From assembly GCF_024346875.1 (NCBI RefSeq), contig NZ_AP024871.1, positions 930,001 to 994,000 on the forward strand: DNA of 64,000 nt. Reading direction: 5' to 3'. The notes under the pieces are model-generated. The model searched no databases. It was given only the letters and a program-made list of their open reading frames with translations, and was not told the origin of the DNA. The DNA comes from Vibrio gallicus (lineage in GTDB: Bacteria; Pseudomonadota; Gammaproteobacteria; Enterobacterales; Vibrionaceae). The first letter of the stretch is position 1; each line of letters begins with the position of its first letter. The position numbers and the translations under genes are program-made. This document shows positions 36,813 to 46,820 of this stretch, one piece after another.

Positions 36813-38339
36813 TTAGATGTGCTGACTATAGTTGTTTCGAACAGGGCAAGTCGCAAGAATATCTCGGTGCCCTGATTCCTTCACCTCTTCCAAAATTACA
36901 TCAAAACCCCATAACCTATATAGGTGCTTTAGAACATCTTCGTGATTATCGGCCAGTGGAATTCGCTGATGAGGCACATGTTGCAAAGTGAGTGAACGAT
37001 TCCCTTTGACATCAACGTTCCACACCTGAATATTGGGCTCTAGGTTGCTTAGGTTGTATTGCGCCGCGAGGGATTCTCGTATTTGTTGGTAGCCGACTTC
37101 ATCATGAATAGCGTCCACTTCGATATAATTCTTTCTATCGTCATCGCGAATGGAAAATAATCGAAAATCACGAATTAACTTAGGCGACAGATATTGGCTA
37201 ATAAAGCTCTCATCCTTGAAGTTTTGCATTGCAAAATGTACCGATTCAAGCCAGTCACTACCGGCTAAATCAGGAAACCATTCTCGGTCTTCATCGGTGG
37301 GATGCTCACAAATTCTACGTATGTCTTGGAACATAGCAAAACCTAGAGCGTAGGGGTTGATGCCGTTGAAGTAGGGACTATTGTAAGCAGGTTGTGCTAC
37401 AACACTGGTGTGGCTGTGTAAAAACTCAAGCATGAAGCGATCAGTGACTAAGCCCTCATCATATAGATGGTTTAAAATGGTGTAGTGCCAAAATGTGGCC
37501 CAGCCTTCATTCATTACTTGGGTCTGTTTTTGCGGATAAAAATATTGGCTTACCTTGCGTACGATACGCACGGTTTCGCGCTGCCATGACTCTAATAGCG
37601 GGGCATGCTTTTCTATGAAATAGAGGATGTTTTCCTGAGGTTCATTGGGGAATCGGATCTGTTCTTGATGCTCTTCACGCACACTCTTAGGTACGGTTCG
37701 CCATAATTCGTTGACCTGTGATTGCAGATATTTTTCGCGCTCTTCTTGCCTATGTGTCTCTTCGGCAATGGAGATTTTTTCAGGGCGCTTATATCTGTCT
37801 ACCCCATAATTCATCAACGCGTGACACGAATCGAGTAGTTTTTCTACCTCTTCAACGCCGTACTTCTCTTCGCAGTTGGAGATATAATTTTTGGCAAACA
37901 GTAGGTAGTCGATAATTGAACCGGCGTCGGTCCAGGTTTTGAACAGATAATTGCCTTTGAAAAATGAGTTGTGTCCGTAACTTGCATGCGCAATAACGAG
38001 TGCCTGCATGGTGACGGTATTTTCTTCCATTAGATAGGCGATACAAGGATTAGAATTGATCACTATCTCGTAGGCAAGACCCATCTGACCGTGCTTGTAG
38101 TTCTGCTCAGTTTGAATGAATTTCTTACCAAATGACCAATGATTGTAGTTGATAGGCATACCGATACTGGAGTAGGCATCCATCATCTGTTCGGCGGTAA
38201 TCACTTCTATTTGGTTGGGATAGGTATCTAGTTTGTAGTGCTGTGCGACACGCTTAATCTGCTGGTGGTACTCCTCAAGTAACCCAAATGTCCAATCGGG
38301 CCCATCGCAGAGCGGTTTAGTTTTAACATCCTTGGTCAT
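36813..38339 (-). CDS. ycgB: SpoVR family protein YcgB
   Basis: A 508-residue cytosolic protein of the SpoVR family, named for a Bacillus cortex gene but widespread in proteobacteria. DGPDWTFGLLEEYHQQIKRVA, the histidine-rich GHNSFFKGNYLFK and MNEGWATFWHYTILNHLYDEG are family hallmarks. The HxxxE-like arrangement around NEGWATFWHY suggests a possible metal site, but no activity is established. It lies 10 bases after yeaH and closes the yeaG-yeaH-ycgB operon, known in E. coli as a stationary-phase and nitrogen-stress module. Confidence 0.93.
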   Translation of the reverse strand: MTKDVKTKPLCDGPDWTFGLLEEYHQQIKRVAQHYKLDTYPNQIEVITAEQMMDAYSSIGMPINYNHWSFGKKFIQTEQNYKHGQMGLAYEIVINSNPCIAYLMEENTVTMQALVIAHASYGHNSFFKGNYLFKTWTDAGSIIDYLLFAKNYISNCEEKYGVEEVEKLLDSCHALMNYGVDRYKRPEKISIAEETHRQEEREKYLQSQVNELWRTVPKSVREEHQEQIRFPNEPQENILYFIEKHAPLLESWQRETVRIVRKVSQYFYPQKQTQVMNEGWATFWHYTILNHLYDEGLVTDRFMLEFLHSHTSVVAQPAYNSPYFNGINPYALGFAMFQDIRRICEHPTDEDREWFPDLAGSDWLESVHFAMQNFKDESFISQYLSPKLIRDFRLFSIRDDDRKNYIEVDAIHDEVGYQQIRESLAAQYNLSNLEPNIQVWNVDVKGNRSLTLQHVPHQRIPLADNHEDVLKHLYRLWGFDVILEEVKESGHRDILATCPVRNNYSQHI

Positions 38340-38349
38340 AATACCTTCC

Positions 38350-39621
38350 TTAAGCGATCTCTTTTTTAAACAGTTCTCTAAATACAGGAAAGATGTCGTC
38401 TTGAGTACGAATGTTCTTCAATGCAAAATTGTCGAATTGTGAACTGACTTTTTCGTACTCATGCCATAAGGTTTGATGGCTACGACGGGTTATTTCTATA
38501 TAGGAATAGAACTGACATTGCGGCAATAAAGCGTCCTTTAAAAGCGCACTACAACGTGGTGAGTCATCAGCCCAGTTATCGCCATCTGACGCTTGCGCCG
38601 CATAGATGTTCCATTGTGCGGTAGGGTAACGCTGTTTGACGATATCATTCATTAGATTGAGAGCGCTGGAAACTATAGTTCCGCCAGTCTCTTGTGAATA
38701 AAAGAACTCGTGTTCGTCGACTTCTTTGGCTTGAGTATGGTGACGGATAAATACCACCTCAACGTTTTCGTAGGTACGGTTCAAAAATAGGTATAGCAGT
38801 ACGTAGAAACGCTTAGCAATATCCTTGGTTGCTTGGTCCATAGAGCCTGACACATCCATCAAACAGAACATGACTGCTTGGCTGGAAGGTATAGGGCGTT
38901 TTTCGTAATTCTTGAATCTCAGATCGAAGGTATCAATAAAAGGGATGTTTTTGATCTTGCTACGCAGTTCATCGATCTGCTGCTTTATTTCTTTTTCTTG
39001 AAAGGGTTGTGCCGGCTCTTGGATTTTTAGAGAGTCAAGCTCGCTTTCAAGATCCCGTAATCGACGTTTTTTACCTGCGGTTAGCGCGGTTCGTCTTGCC
39101 AAAGATTGTTGCAAGGAGCGAACTACCGATATATTGGCAGGAATACCCGCAGATTGATAACCAGAGCGATGGGTCTTCCACTCTGTGATTCGATTTACCT
39201 GCTTTTTTTGTAGATTGGGTAGAGCTAGGTCTTCAAATAGGATATCCAGATACTCTTCTTTGCTTATCTGAAACATGAAGTCGTCTTCACCTTCACCGTC
39301 AGGACTTGCATCGCCCTCTCCGGAACCGCTACCGCCTTTACCACTAGGCGGTCTTTCGACACGATCACCGCGAGTAAATTGGTCATTTCCAGGATGTACA
39401 CGACCCCGATCTCCCCCTTGCCCTTGATGAAACATCGGTTCGGAGATGTCTTGTTTTGGGATCGTAATATCTTCACCGTTCTCAGTATCAGTAATAGAAC
39501 GACGATTTACGGCATCGGAAACCGCTTCTTTGATTTTTTGTTTATGTCGGCGAATAAAGCGTTGTCGATTAACCGTACTCTTATTCTTACCGTTCAGTCT
39601 TCTGTCAATAAACTGAGCCAT
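38350..39621 (-). CDS. yeaH: YeaH/YhbH family protein (DUF444)
   Basis: A 423-residue DUF444 protein. It has a basic N-terminus ([18 protein letters not shown]), a glycine-rich flexible region around residues 83-112, a central coiled part, and a von Willebrand A-like domain with the MIDAS motif DVSGSMD (about residue 252). It is co-encoded with the kinase YeaG (107 bases upstream) and YcgB, and is regarded as their partner. The precise function is unknown. Confidence 0.93.
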   Translation of the reverse strand: MAQFIDRRLNGKNKSTVNRQRFIRRHKQKIKEAVSDAVNRRSITDTENGEDITIPKQDISEPMFHQGQGGDRGRVHPGNDQFTRGDRVERPPSGKGGSGSGEGDASPDGEGEDDFMFQISKEEYLDILFEDLALPNLQKKQVNRITEWKTHRSGYQSAGIPANISVVRSLQQSLARRTALTAGKKRRLRDLESELDSLKIQEPAQPFQEKEIKQQIDELRSKIKNIPFIDTFDLRFKNYEKRPIPSSQAVMFCLMDVSGSMDQATKDIAKRFYVLLYLFLNRTYENVEVVFIRHHTQAKEVDEHEFFYSQETGGTIVSSALNLMNDIVKQRYPTAQWNIYAAQASDGDNWADDSPRCSALLKDALLPQCQFYSYIEITRRSHQTLWHEYEKVSSQFDNFALKNIRTQDDIFPVFRELFKKEIA

Positions 39622-39728
39622 GTACCACCTCTAATTCGATAAACAGTGGGAACTCCCTGTTCGATAATATGGGTTAGGTGAGTGCCCTTTACTTTAAAGG
39701 GCACTGTCTTACCGATATCTAACTGGCT

Positions 39729-41663
39729 TTATGAGGATTTACGCACGCGTAAATACCATTCAGAAAGTAAGCGAACCTGTTTCTCGGTATAGCCTTTTTC
39801 CATCATACGAGCCACGAAATCATCGTGTTTACGTTGGTCTTCGGTGGATGTTTTCGCATTAAATGAGATGACAGGCAGTAACTCTTCAGTATTTGAGAAC
39901 ATCTTCTTCTCAATCACTGTGCGCAGTTTCTCATAGCTGGTCCAATTTGGATTTTGCCCGCTATTATTGGCGCGAGCGCGTAGTACAAAGTTTACGATTT
40001 CATTTCGGAAATCTTTCGGGTTACTAATACCAGCTGTTTTCTCGATTTTTTCTAGCTCATTGTTGAGCGATGAGCGATCAAACAGTTGTCCGGTTTCAGG
40101 ATCGCGATACTCTTGGTCTTGGATCCAGAAATCGGCATAGGTGACATAGCGGTCGAAGATGTTCTGCCCATATTCAGAATAAGACTCAAGATAGGCGGTT
40201 TGTACTTCTTTACCGATAAACTCGACATAGCGAGGTACTAAATAGCCTTTTAAGAACTCTAGATAGCGCTCAGCGGTTTCTTGCGGGAATTGCTCGCGCT
40301 CTACCTGCTGTTCGATCACATAGAATAGGTGTACAGGGTTTGCTGCTACCTCAGTTTGGTCAAAGTTAAATACCCGCGAAAGGATCTTAAATGAGAAACG
40401 GGTAGAAAGCCCAGACATGCCTTCATCAACGCCAGCGAAGTCTTTGTATTCTTGATGGCTCTTGGCTTTTGGGTCTGTGTCTTTGAGGGTTTCGCCATCA
40501 TAGACTCGCATCTTGCTATACAAAGATGAGTTTTCTGGATCTTTTAAACGCGACAAGATAGAGAACTGCGCTAGCATGTCCAGGGTGCTAGGAGCACAAG
40601 GGGCGTTACAAAGCTCACTGTTTTCAAGTAGCTTCTTGTAGATTTTGACCTCTTCAGAAACACGTAAACAATACGGTACTTTTACTATGTATACGCGGTC
40701 TAAAAACGCCTCATTGTTCTTGTTGTTTCTAAAGGTCTGCCACTCGGATTCGTTGGAGTGAGCGAGAATCATACCGTCAAATGGCAGCGCAGATAACCCT
40801 TCAGTACCGTTGAAGTTGCCTTCTTGAGTCGCAGTTAAAAGCGGGTGCAATACCTTAATCGGCGCCTTAAACATCTCAACGAATTCCATAAGCCCTTGGT
40901 TGGCTTTACATAATGCACCGGAGTAGCTATATGCGTCAGGATCGTCTTGTGAGTAGTGCTCAAGTTTACGAATATCGACTTTGCCGACTAACGTTGAAAT
41001 GTCCTGGTTGTTTTCATCACCAGGTTCGGTTTTTGCAATGCCCACTTGATCCAAGATAGAAGGGCGAACCTTGACCACCTTAAATTTGGTGATGTCACCA
41101 CCAAATTCATGCAGACGTTTTGCAGCCCAAGGGGACATGATGGAGCGTAAGTAGCGTGACTCTATGCCATACTCACTGCGCAGTAGTTCTGCATCTTCGC
41201 TTGGGTCGAATAAGCAAAATGGGTGATCATTCACCGGGCTTCGCTCACCGTTGGCACTCAGAATATAGATAGGCATTTGTTGCATTAAAGCTTTCAGCTT
41301 TTCTGCAATAGATGATTTACCACCGCCAACTGGACCTAGAAGATATAGAATTTGTTTTTTCTCTTCTAGACCTTGGGCGGCGTGTTTGAGATAGGATACT
41401 ATCTGTTCTATCGCTTCTTCCATGCCATAGAAATCTTTGAATGTGTCATACCTTGCGATAACGCGATTTGAAAAAATACGGCTTAGATGTGGGTCTTGAG
41501 CCGTGTCGATAAGTGTCGGTTCCCCAATAGCATGAAGAAGACGCTCCGCAGAGTTAGCGTATGCGGTTTTGTCTTCTCTACACAGTGATAGAAACTCCTG
41601 AATAGATAACTCTTCTTCCTTGGAAGCCTCGTATCTAGATTGGAAATGGTCGAAAATACTCAT
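39729..41663 (-). CDS. yeaG: PrkA-type serine protein kinase YeaG
   Basis: A 644-residue PrkA family protein. The AAA+ N-terminal module has Walker A GPVGGGKSSIAEKL (about residues 109-122) and the PrkA-type downstream segment FNGTEGLSALPFDGMILAHSN. The C-terminal PrkA domain ends in a basic tail. Family members show kinase, or in some species ATP-dependent protease, activity. E. coli YeaG acts in adaptation to nutrient limitation. GGGGA about ten bases before the ATG supports the start. It is the first gene of the operon. Confidence 0.94.
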   Translation of the reverse strand: MSIFDHFQSRYEASKEEELSIQEFLSLCREDKTAYANSAERLLHAIGEPTLIDTAQDPHLSRIFSNRVIARYDTFKDFYGMEEAIEQIVSYLKHAAQGLEEKKQILYLLGPVGGGKSSIAEKLKALMQQMPIYILSANGERSPVNDHPFCLFDPSEDAELLRSEYGIESRYLRSIMSPWAAKRLHEFGGDITKFKVVKVRPSILDQVGIAKTEPGDENNQDISTLVGKVDIRKLEHYSQDDPDAYSYSGALCKANQGLMEFVEMFKAPIKVLHPLLTATQEGNFNGTEGLSALPFDGMILAHSNESEWQTFRNNKNNEAFLDRVYIVKVPYCLRVSEEVKIYKKLLENSELCNAPCAPSTLDMLAQFSILSRLKDPENSSLYSKMRVYDGETLKDTDPKAKSHQEYKDFAGVDEGMSGLSTRFSFKILSRVFNFDQTEVAANPVHLFYVIEQQVEREQFPQETAERYLEFLKGYLVPRYVEFIGKEVQTAYLESYSEYGQNIFDRYVTYADFWIQDQEYRDPETGQLFDRSSLNNELEKIEKTAGISNPKDFRNEIVNFVLRARANNSGQNPNWTSYEKLRTVIEKKMFSNTEELLPVISFNAKTSTEDQRKHDDFVARMMEKGYTEKQVRLLSEWYLRVRKSS

Positions 41664-41868
41664 AACAAAAATCCCCTTTAAAATGTTACAAGACCAGATG
41701 AAAGATAGCGTTCTCCCCCTAATATAATCCTAGTCAGAAATGCACAGATTTGCTTGAAATATAATAACTTTTTTCTCAAACTAACTACCTTGTTAGACCC
41801 AAATTATGTATATAATCAGCAATAACAATAGGCGCTATTGGATGCGCGTAGAACGAAAGGGATGTTGG

Positions 41869-42609
41869 GTGAAATTGTTAACAAGTATTGCAGTGAGCAC
41901 CATGTTGGTCTCGGGTGGTGCATCCGCTGGTTGGTCTGTAGGTGTCGGTGCATCATATTCACCTGCTGTGTATAAAGGAACACCGTCAAATCGAGTCGTA
42001 ATCCCTGTTATAGGTTATGAGGGAGAGCATGTTTATTTTCGCGGATTCTCAGCTGGTTATCGAATTTGGAAGCAACGCTCGCCACATAACATTGTGTTCA
42101 AATTAGCCTATGACCCGCGAACCTTAAAACCATCAGACTCTGACGATGCCTTTGTTAGGCAAGTGGACAAAAGAAAAAGTACTGCATTGGGTGGGGTGTC
42201 ATACCAGTATATGAACCGTTCCTTAGGTATGTTTGAGTTAACACTTGCTGGTGACATGCTTGGCCGTAGTGATGGCGCATACGCAGAAACCGTATATCGC
42301 ATCCCGTTTCGAGGAGAGCGATGGATGCTAACCCCTGCGCTGGGTTTGGCGTGGAACTCTTCGAAGCTTAACAATTACCTATATGGTATCTCGGATAGTG
42401 AGGCAGACCGTCTAAACGTCGATAGCTTTGCCCCAGCGGGAGACACTCAAGTGTTTGTTGGCTTGAGAGGTCTGTATAGCATAACCGATAATATTCGCTT
42501 CGTAGCTGGGGTGCGCTATACCCAATTACAAGGGGATCTAGAACACAGTCCATTACTTGGTAGTACCCACTCGACTGCGGCAAACATTGGCGTGGTATAC
42601 GCTTTTTAG
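41869..42609 (+). CDS. MipA/OmpV family outer-membrane protein
   Basis: An outer-membrane beta-barrel of the MipA/OmpV family. The signal peptide (LLTSIAVSTMLVSGGASA) is followed by WSVGVGASYSPAVYKG, alternating amphipathic strands and a C-terminal aromatic residue (GVVYAF) needed for barrel insertion. Three in-frame starts exist. The GTG at 41869 has AAAGGGA six bases upstream and gives a normal signal peptide, while ATGs at 41806 and 41842 lack ribosome-binding sites and would add a basic extension. Family roles include murein-enzyme scaffolding and porin-like activity; neither is assigned here. Confidence 0.82.
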   Translation: MKLLTSIAVSTMLVSGGASAGWSVGVGASYSPAVYKGTPSNRVVIPVIGYEGEHVYFRGFSAGYRIWKQRSPHNIVFKLAYDPRTLKPSDSDDAFVRQVDKRKSTALGGVSYQYMNRSLGMFELTLAGDMLGRSDGAYAETVYRIPFRGERWMLTPALGLAWNSSKLNNYLYGISDSEADRLNVDSFAPAGDTQVFVGLRGLYSITDNIRFVAGVRYTQLQGDLEHSPLLGSTHSTAANIGVVYAF

Positions 42610-42624
42610 ATAAAGTTTCTGGAT

Positions 42625-42662
42625 AAAAAACACCCCAGTAATGGTGTAAATTACTGGGGTGT
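42625..42662. terminator. Terminator between ompV-like gene and yfbU
   Basis: A perfect stem CACCCCAGTAAT / ATTACTGGGGTG (42631-42642 with 42650-42661) is followed by a six-T tract on the minus strand, so it mainly ends yfbU but may also serve the convergent gene. Confidence 0.82.
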
Positions 42663-42686
42663 GAATTCTAATATTAGCAGAGATGG

Positions 42687-43187
42687 TTAGGCGTTGAATA
42701 CCTGAGTGATTTCACTGGCAGACAAATGATACTGGCGAGGACAGTTGCGCCACGTAGTAAGCATGCGACGATATTTATCAAGCATTGGCACTTGGCTGTT
42801 AAAGTGATGGTCTGCTTTATCAAATTGAGGGTAAAGCCCTTCAGTGTCGGTAATAAAGCGAACGTAGTTAACAATATGTGCTTCGGTTGCAATATCAAAG
42901 CCCAAAAACATCAGACGACGCTTATCGACTTGGCTTTGATTGTTCGCATCAAGCATCTTGTAAGACTCTTGCATCGCATGATACATCTCCATAATGTCGA
43001 TAATTTCACGACAATCGGATTCGCTTATATGACCAAAATCTTTGTCCAGCTCTCGCATTTGTAAGCCATAGCCGCGTTCAACGATTTTTTGTAGACGCTC
43101 ATATTTGTCTTTATCCTCTGGAGAGAGTTTTGACATTAGATAGTATTGGTTTGAAAGGATCAAACGCTGTGCGTTAGTCATTTCCAT
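42687..43187 (-). CDS. yfbU: YfbU family protein (UPF0304)
   Basis: A 166-residue helical cytosolic protein. [38 protein letters not shown] and [21 protein letters not shown] are the YfbU family signatures, and the length matches. The function is not established. It is downstream of pflA on the same strand, but pflA has its own terminator, so it may be expressed separately. Confidence 0.92.
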   Translation of the reverse strand: MEMTNAQRLILSNQYYLMSKLSPEDKDKYERLQKIVERGYGLQMRELDKDFGHISESDCREIIDIMEMYHAMQESYKMLDANNQSQVDKRRLMFLGFDIATEAHIVNYVRFITDTEGLYPQFDKADHHFNSQVPMLDKYRRMLTTWRNCPRQYHLSASEITQVFNA

Positions 43188-43208
43188 AGTAGTATTTCCC
43201 TCGAGTCA

Positions 43209-43237
43209 CAATAAAAAGCCTTCAAAAAGTGAAGGCT
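43209..43237 (-). terminator. Intrinsic terminator after pflA
   Basis: AGCCTTC / GAAGGCT (43217-43223 with 43231-43237) is followed on the minus strand by a T-rich tract. It lies between pflA and yfbU. Confidence 0.7.
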
Positions 43238-43257
43238 AAATCTATAGGCTTAATGCC

Positions 43258-43992
43258 TTAATATTTTACATTGTTGTTGTATTGGCTAAGAATTCCAGCG
43301 ATCTTATCCATAGTTTCTTTTGATGGTGGTTCAACGTCGTGTAGTGGGTAATCAAAGCCCATAGCTTCCCATTTGTGCTCACCTAATCTATGGTAAGGAA
43401 GTAGCTCAACTTTCTCGATGTTGTCCATATCTTTAATGAACTCACCTAGCATATGAATCTCTTCTTCATCATCGGTATAGCCTGGAACTATAACGTGACG
43501 AATCCAGGTTTTTTGACCGATTTTTTGTAGATAACGAGCAAAGTCTAGGGTGCGACGGTTTGAAACTCCGATGAAGTCGTGATGAATCTCGTCTTTCATA
43601 TGTTTTAGATCGAGCATCACAAGGTCAGTAGCCTCAAGAATTTCGTCAATGACTTCAGTATGGCGACGTACATAGCCATTGGTATCAAGGCAGGTATGAA
43701 TGCCTTCAGCTTGTGCGGCGCGGAAAAAGTCACGAACGAATTCTGGTTGCATTAGAGCCTCACCACCTGAGCAGGTGATACCACCACCGGAAGCATTCAT
43801 AAAGTGACGGTATGATTGTGCTTCTTTAACCAGCTCATCTACCGTGACTTCTTTTCCGCCGTGTGGATCCCATGTGTCTCTATTGTGGCAATACATGCAA
43901 CGCATTAAGCAGCCTTGTAAGAATACAATAAAACGAATTCCTGGCCCGTCAACGGTACCGCATGATTCAAAGGAATGGATTTTACCTTTCAT
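43258..43992 (-). CDS. pflA: Pyruvate formate-lyase activating enzyme PflA
   Basis: A radical-SAM enzyme that installs the glycyl radical on PflB. The 244-residue product has the CLMRCMYC (CxxxCxxC) cluster motif, [17 protein letters not shown] and the LDLKHM segment. The ATG at 43992 has GAGAG just upstream and is preferred to an in-frame TTG at 44004. Its partner gene pflB lies 2.8 kb away (46821-49097), separated by dbpA and lpxR, rather than adjacent as in E. coli. Confidence 0.95.
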   Translation of the reverse strand: MKGKIHSFESCGTVDGPGIRFIVFLQGCLMRCMYCHNRDTWDPHGGKEVTVDELVKEAQSYRHFMNASGGGITCSGGEALMQPEFVRDFFRAAQAEGIHTCLDTNGYVRRHTEVIDEILEATDLVMLDLKHMKDEIHHDFIGVSNRRTLDFARYLQKIGQKTWIRHVIVPGYTDDEEEIHMLGEFIKDMDNIEKVELLPYHRLGEHKWEAMGFDYPLHDVEPPSKETMDKIAGILSQYNNNVKY

Positions 43993-44263
43993 ATTAGCTC
44001 TCAAACTGATTAAACGTTTGTCGCAGGCCTTGGATCAGACTTTGCGATTTGGATAGCTTCAGTGTATTACAAATAAGAGGCGAAACCTAGGTTAAGCGCT
44101 TTATATTCTTGGGTTTTTATAGCCAGATTTTAAGTAGGAAATATCCTGCAAATTGCTTCATAATTAGGAACTGTTGATGATTTAGTCAGATTAATTTGCA
44201 ATTGGTGCGATTAATCTATAATTTTGTCGCCCCGTTATCGGTTTCCCAACACAAGGACTTCTC

Positions 44264-45643
44264 TTGAGCGATTCTCAATTTAAGCAACTATCACTGTCTC
44301 AGCCTTTACTAGACAACCTTGCAACCTTAGGGTATGCACAAATGACGCCTATTCAAGCACAAAGTTTACCTATGATGCTGGAAGGTAAGGATGTGATAGG
44401 TCAGGGCAAGACCGGCTCTGGTAAAACAGCCGCATTTGGTTTGTCACTGCTTAGCAATTTGAATGTTAAGCGCTTTCGAGTTCAATCTCTGGTGTTGTGT
44501 CCAACGCGAGAGTTGGCTGATCAGGTGGCTAAAGAGATCCGTAAGCTGGCACGTGCTATCCATAATATTAAGGTATTAACCTTGTGTGGTGGCATGCCAA
44601 TGGGGCCGCAGATAGGCTCTCTTGAACATGGTTCACATATTTTAGTAGGCACGCCGGGGCGTATCTTAGATCACCTTGAAAGAGGTCGTATTAACCTCAG
44701 TGAGCTAAACACCTTAGTGCTGGATGAAGCAGACCGTATGCTAGATATGGGGTTCCAAGACGCGTTGGACGCCATCATTAGTGAAGCGCCTTCTGAGCGT
44801 CAAACCTTGCTGTTTAGTGCGACTTTCCCAGATAAGATCAAAGAGGTTGCCGCGCGTATCATGCAAAACCCACAGCATGTGAAGGTGGCGTCTACTCATG
44901 ATAAAAGCAGCATTGTACAGCACTTCCACAAAGTCGGTAATGATGATGATCGTATGAATGCACTGGAGACTCTGCTTTTGGTGCATCAACCGGAGTCAGC
45001 GGTTATTTTTTGCAATACCAAGCGTGAAGTAAAAGATGTGGCGGATGAGCTTCATTATCGCGGCTTTAGCGTGATTGATATCCATGGTGACCTAGAACAA
45101 CGAGACCGAAATCAAACCTTAGTGCAGTTCTCTAATAAAAGTGTCTCTATCTTAGTGGCAACCGATGTTGCAGCGCGTGGCCTTGATGTTGAAAACCTAG
45201 ATGCAGTAATTAACTATCAGCTTTCACGTGACCCAGAAGTCCACGTTCACCGTATCGGTCGCACTGGGCGAGCTGGCAGTAAAGGCGTGGCTTGCAGCTT
45301 GTTTAGCGACAAAGAACATTATCGCGTCGCTATGATTGATGAGTATATGGATATTGCGATTGATGCAGAGCCATTGCCACAAGCCCAAGACAAATCACCA
45401 CTTAGACCTAAAATGGTTACGATTGATATTGCTGGTGGTAAAAAGCAAAAAGTACGTGCAGGGGATATCTTAGGAGCGCTTACTGGACAAAACGGTGTTG
45501 ATGGTAAATTGGTGGGCAAAATCAACCTATTCGATATGCGCTCATATGTGGCAGTCGATCGCTCCATTGCCTCTGCCGCCCTTAAAAAACTTGAAAACGG
45601 TAAGATGAAAGGGCGCAATTTTAGAGCGCGCTTGATGAAGTAA
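44264..45643 (+). CDS. dbpA: ATP-dependent 23S-rRNA helicase DbpA
   Basis: A DEAD-box helicase that remodels 23S rRNA helix 92 in 50S assembly. The 459-residue product has the Q motif (MTPIQAQSLP), Walker A GKTGSGKTA, DEADRML, SAT, the C-terminal RecA motifs HRIGRTGRAGS, and the DbpA RNA-binding domain (VRAGDILGALTGQNGVDGKL). The start is a TTG at 44264 with AAGGA seven bases upstream, giving MSDSQF. It is a single gene with its own terminator. Confidence 0.95.
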   Translation: MSDSQFKQLSLSQPLLDNLATLGYAQMTPIQAQSLPMMLEGKDVIGQGKTGSGKTAAFGLSLLSNLNVKRFRVQSLVLCPTRELADQVAKEIRKLARAIHNIKVLTLCGGMPMGPQIGSLEHGSHILVGTPGRILDHLERGRINLSELNTLVLDEADRMLDMGFQDALDAIISEAPSERQTLLFSATFPDKIKEVAARIMQNPQHVKVASTHDKSSIVQHFHKVGNDDDRMNALETLLLVHQPESAVIFCNTKREVKDVADELHYRGFSVIDIHGDLEQRDRNQTLVQFSNKSVSILVATDVAARGLDVENLDAVINYQLSRDPEVHVHRIGRTGRAGSKGVACSLFSDKEHYRVAMIDEYMDIAIDAEPLPQAQDKSPLRPKMVTIDIAGGKKQKVRAGDILGALTGQNGVDGKLVGKINLFDMRSYVAVDRSIASAALKKLENGKMKGRNFRARLMK

Positions 45644-45663
45644 AAGACGAATATAAGATATTT

Positions 45664-45698
45664 AATCCCGGTAGCTACACACTACCGGGATTTTTTTT
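45664..45698 (+). terminator. Intrinsic terminator after dbpA
   Basis: AATCCCGGTAG / CTACCGGGATT with a seven-base loop runs into an eight-T tract. The T tract overlaps the stop codon of the convergent lpxR. Confidence 0.88.
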
Positions 45699-46698
45699 AG
45701 AATAACCAAAATAGGGCAAGAGAGCCGTTGGTATGAAACGAGCGCGGATCTTCTCGGTAATCACGGGTTTTGGTTGAAACAGCGAGGCTCGCCCCCCAAC
45801 CTCGGTAATACCCCAACACACCGGCGGTAACGGTCGCTTGTAGGTGCTCGACCTCAGAGGCGGTAATTCCGTCATCTGGCCTGTCACCCTCGATAGTTAT
45901 ATCATTGAATCTAAATCGCCCTTCGAGACCACTGTACAGATACCATCCGCTTTTGCTGCGAATGATCAAACCTGGGTCGATGGAGGATTCGTTATTAACC
46001 TTAGCACTGCCAAAACTGGAGCCCAAGTTGCTCCCCCAACGCCACATTGCGCCTCCTGCTAACTCACTTCTGAAATTCCCTGCCATGATTCTACCCTGAG
46101 TACTTAGTTCATGAGTTGTGCTGCCACTTACAGAGCTTTCATACCACTTATCGTTTCGTTGATAGTTTAAATTCAAAACCACCTGATTGCTTATTTGGTT
46201 GTCCCAACCTTGGGGATCATCCGATTTAATAATACTGTGTACAAATTTCTGTCCTTGCTCGGCGTAGGAGTTCGGTCCCATAGTGCCAAACATTAGGCTA
46301 TAAGAATTGATACTGTCAGGTTTGATGGCATATAGAGTCGATGATAGGTAGAGAAGGCCAGCATAGGGGCGCTCGCCTGGTACGGGATCGGGATTCTCTA
46401 TATCCTTTGGCGTCCACATCTTCTGTCCAAGTTCAATATTAAACCGATGTAGGGTATCGCCATTGGGTGAAGCATCAAAATCTGTACCTGGTAAGGCGTT
46501 GAATATACTGTCGTGGCTGATATCAAAATCGTTGGTGTAGCTTATAAATACACCATTGGTATAGTCTTGATCCGTAGTAACTATGCTGTCGTTATCTATC
46601 CCGAAATAGATAGAGCTATTTTGGGCGAATGTAGGCGCTGTAAATAAAAGGGAGAGGATAAAAAGGGGGCGCGCTAGCGGTTGTGGGTAAGGTGACAT
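45697..46698 (-). CDS. lpxR: LpxR family lipid A 3'-O-deacylase
   Basis: An outer-membrane beta-barrel enzyme family that removes the 3' acyloxyacyl chain of lipid A. The 333-residue product has a signal peptide (cleavage after FAQ, about residue 26), then FGIDNDSIVTTDQDYTNG, the calcium-site region, GERPYAGLLYL, and QKFVHSIIKSDDPQGWDNQ with the catalytic-type histidine. The C-terminus (LALFWLF) is aromatic, as for barrel insertion. It lies in a core region far from the lipid A operon at 17-21 kb. Confidence 0.85.
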   Translation of the reverse strand: MSPYPQPLARPLFILSLLFTAPTFAQNSSIYFGIDNDSIVTTDQDYTNGVFISYTNDFDISHDSIFNALPGTDFDASPNGDTLHRFNIELGQKMWTPKDIENPDPVPGERPYAGLLYLSSTLYAIKPDSINSYSLMFGTMGPNSYAEQGQKFVHSIIKSDDPQGWDNQISNQVVLNLNYQRNDKWYESSVSGSTTHELSTQGRIMAGNFRSELAGGAMWRWGSNLGSSFGSAKVNNESSIDPGLIIRSKSGWYLYSGLEGRFRFNDITIEGDRPDDGITASEVEHLQATVTAGVLGYYRGWGASLAVSTKTRDYREDPRSFHTNGSLALFWLF

Positions 46699-46756
46699 AT
46701 TGCTCCATGCTCATACTTCATGTCTTAATCCATTGACTTGAGTATGCCACATAAAG

Positions 46757-46786
46757 GTAAAAAAAAACCCCGCTAGTGCGGGGTTT
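46757..46786 (-). terminator. Intrinsic terminator after pflB
   Basis: AAACCCCGC / GCGGGGTTT (46765-46773 with 46778-46786) has a four-base loop, and on the minus strand the T tract continues for several more bases. Confidence 0.88.
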
Positions 46787-46820
46787 AATTTGTAACTTTC
46801 AGTCTAGGTCAAATTTTGAC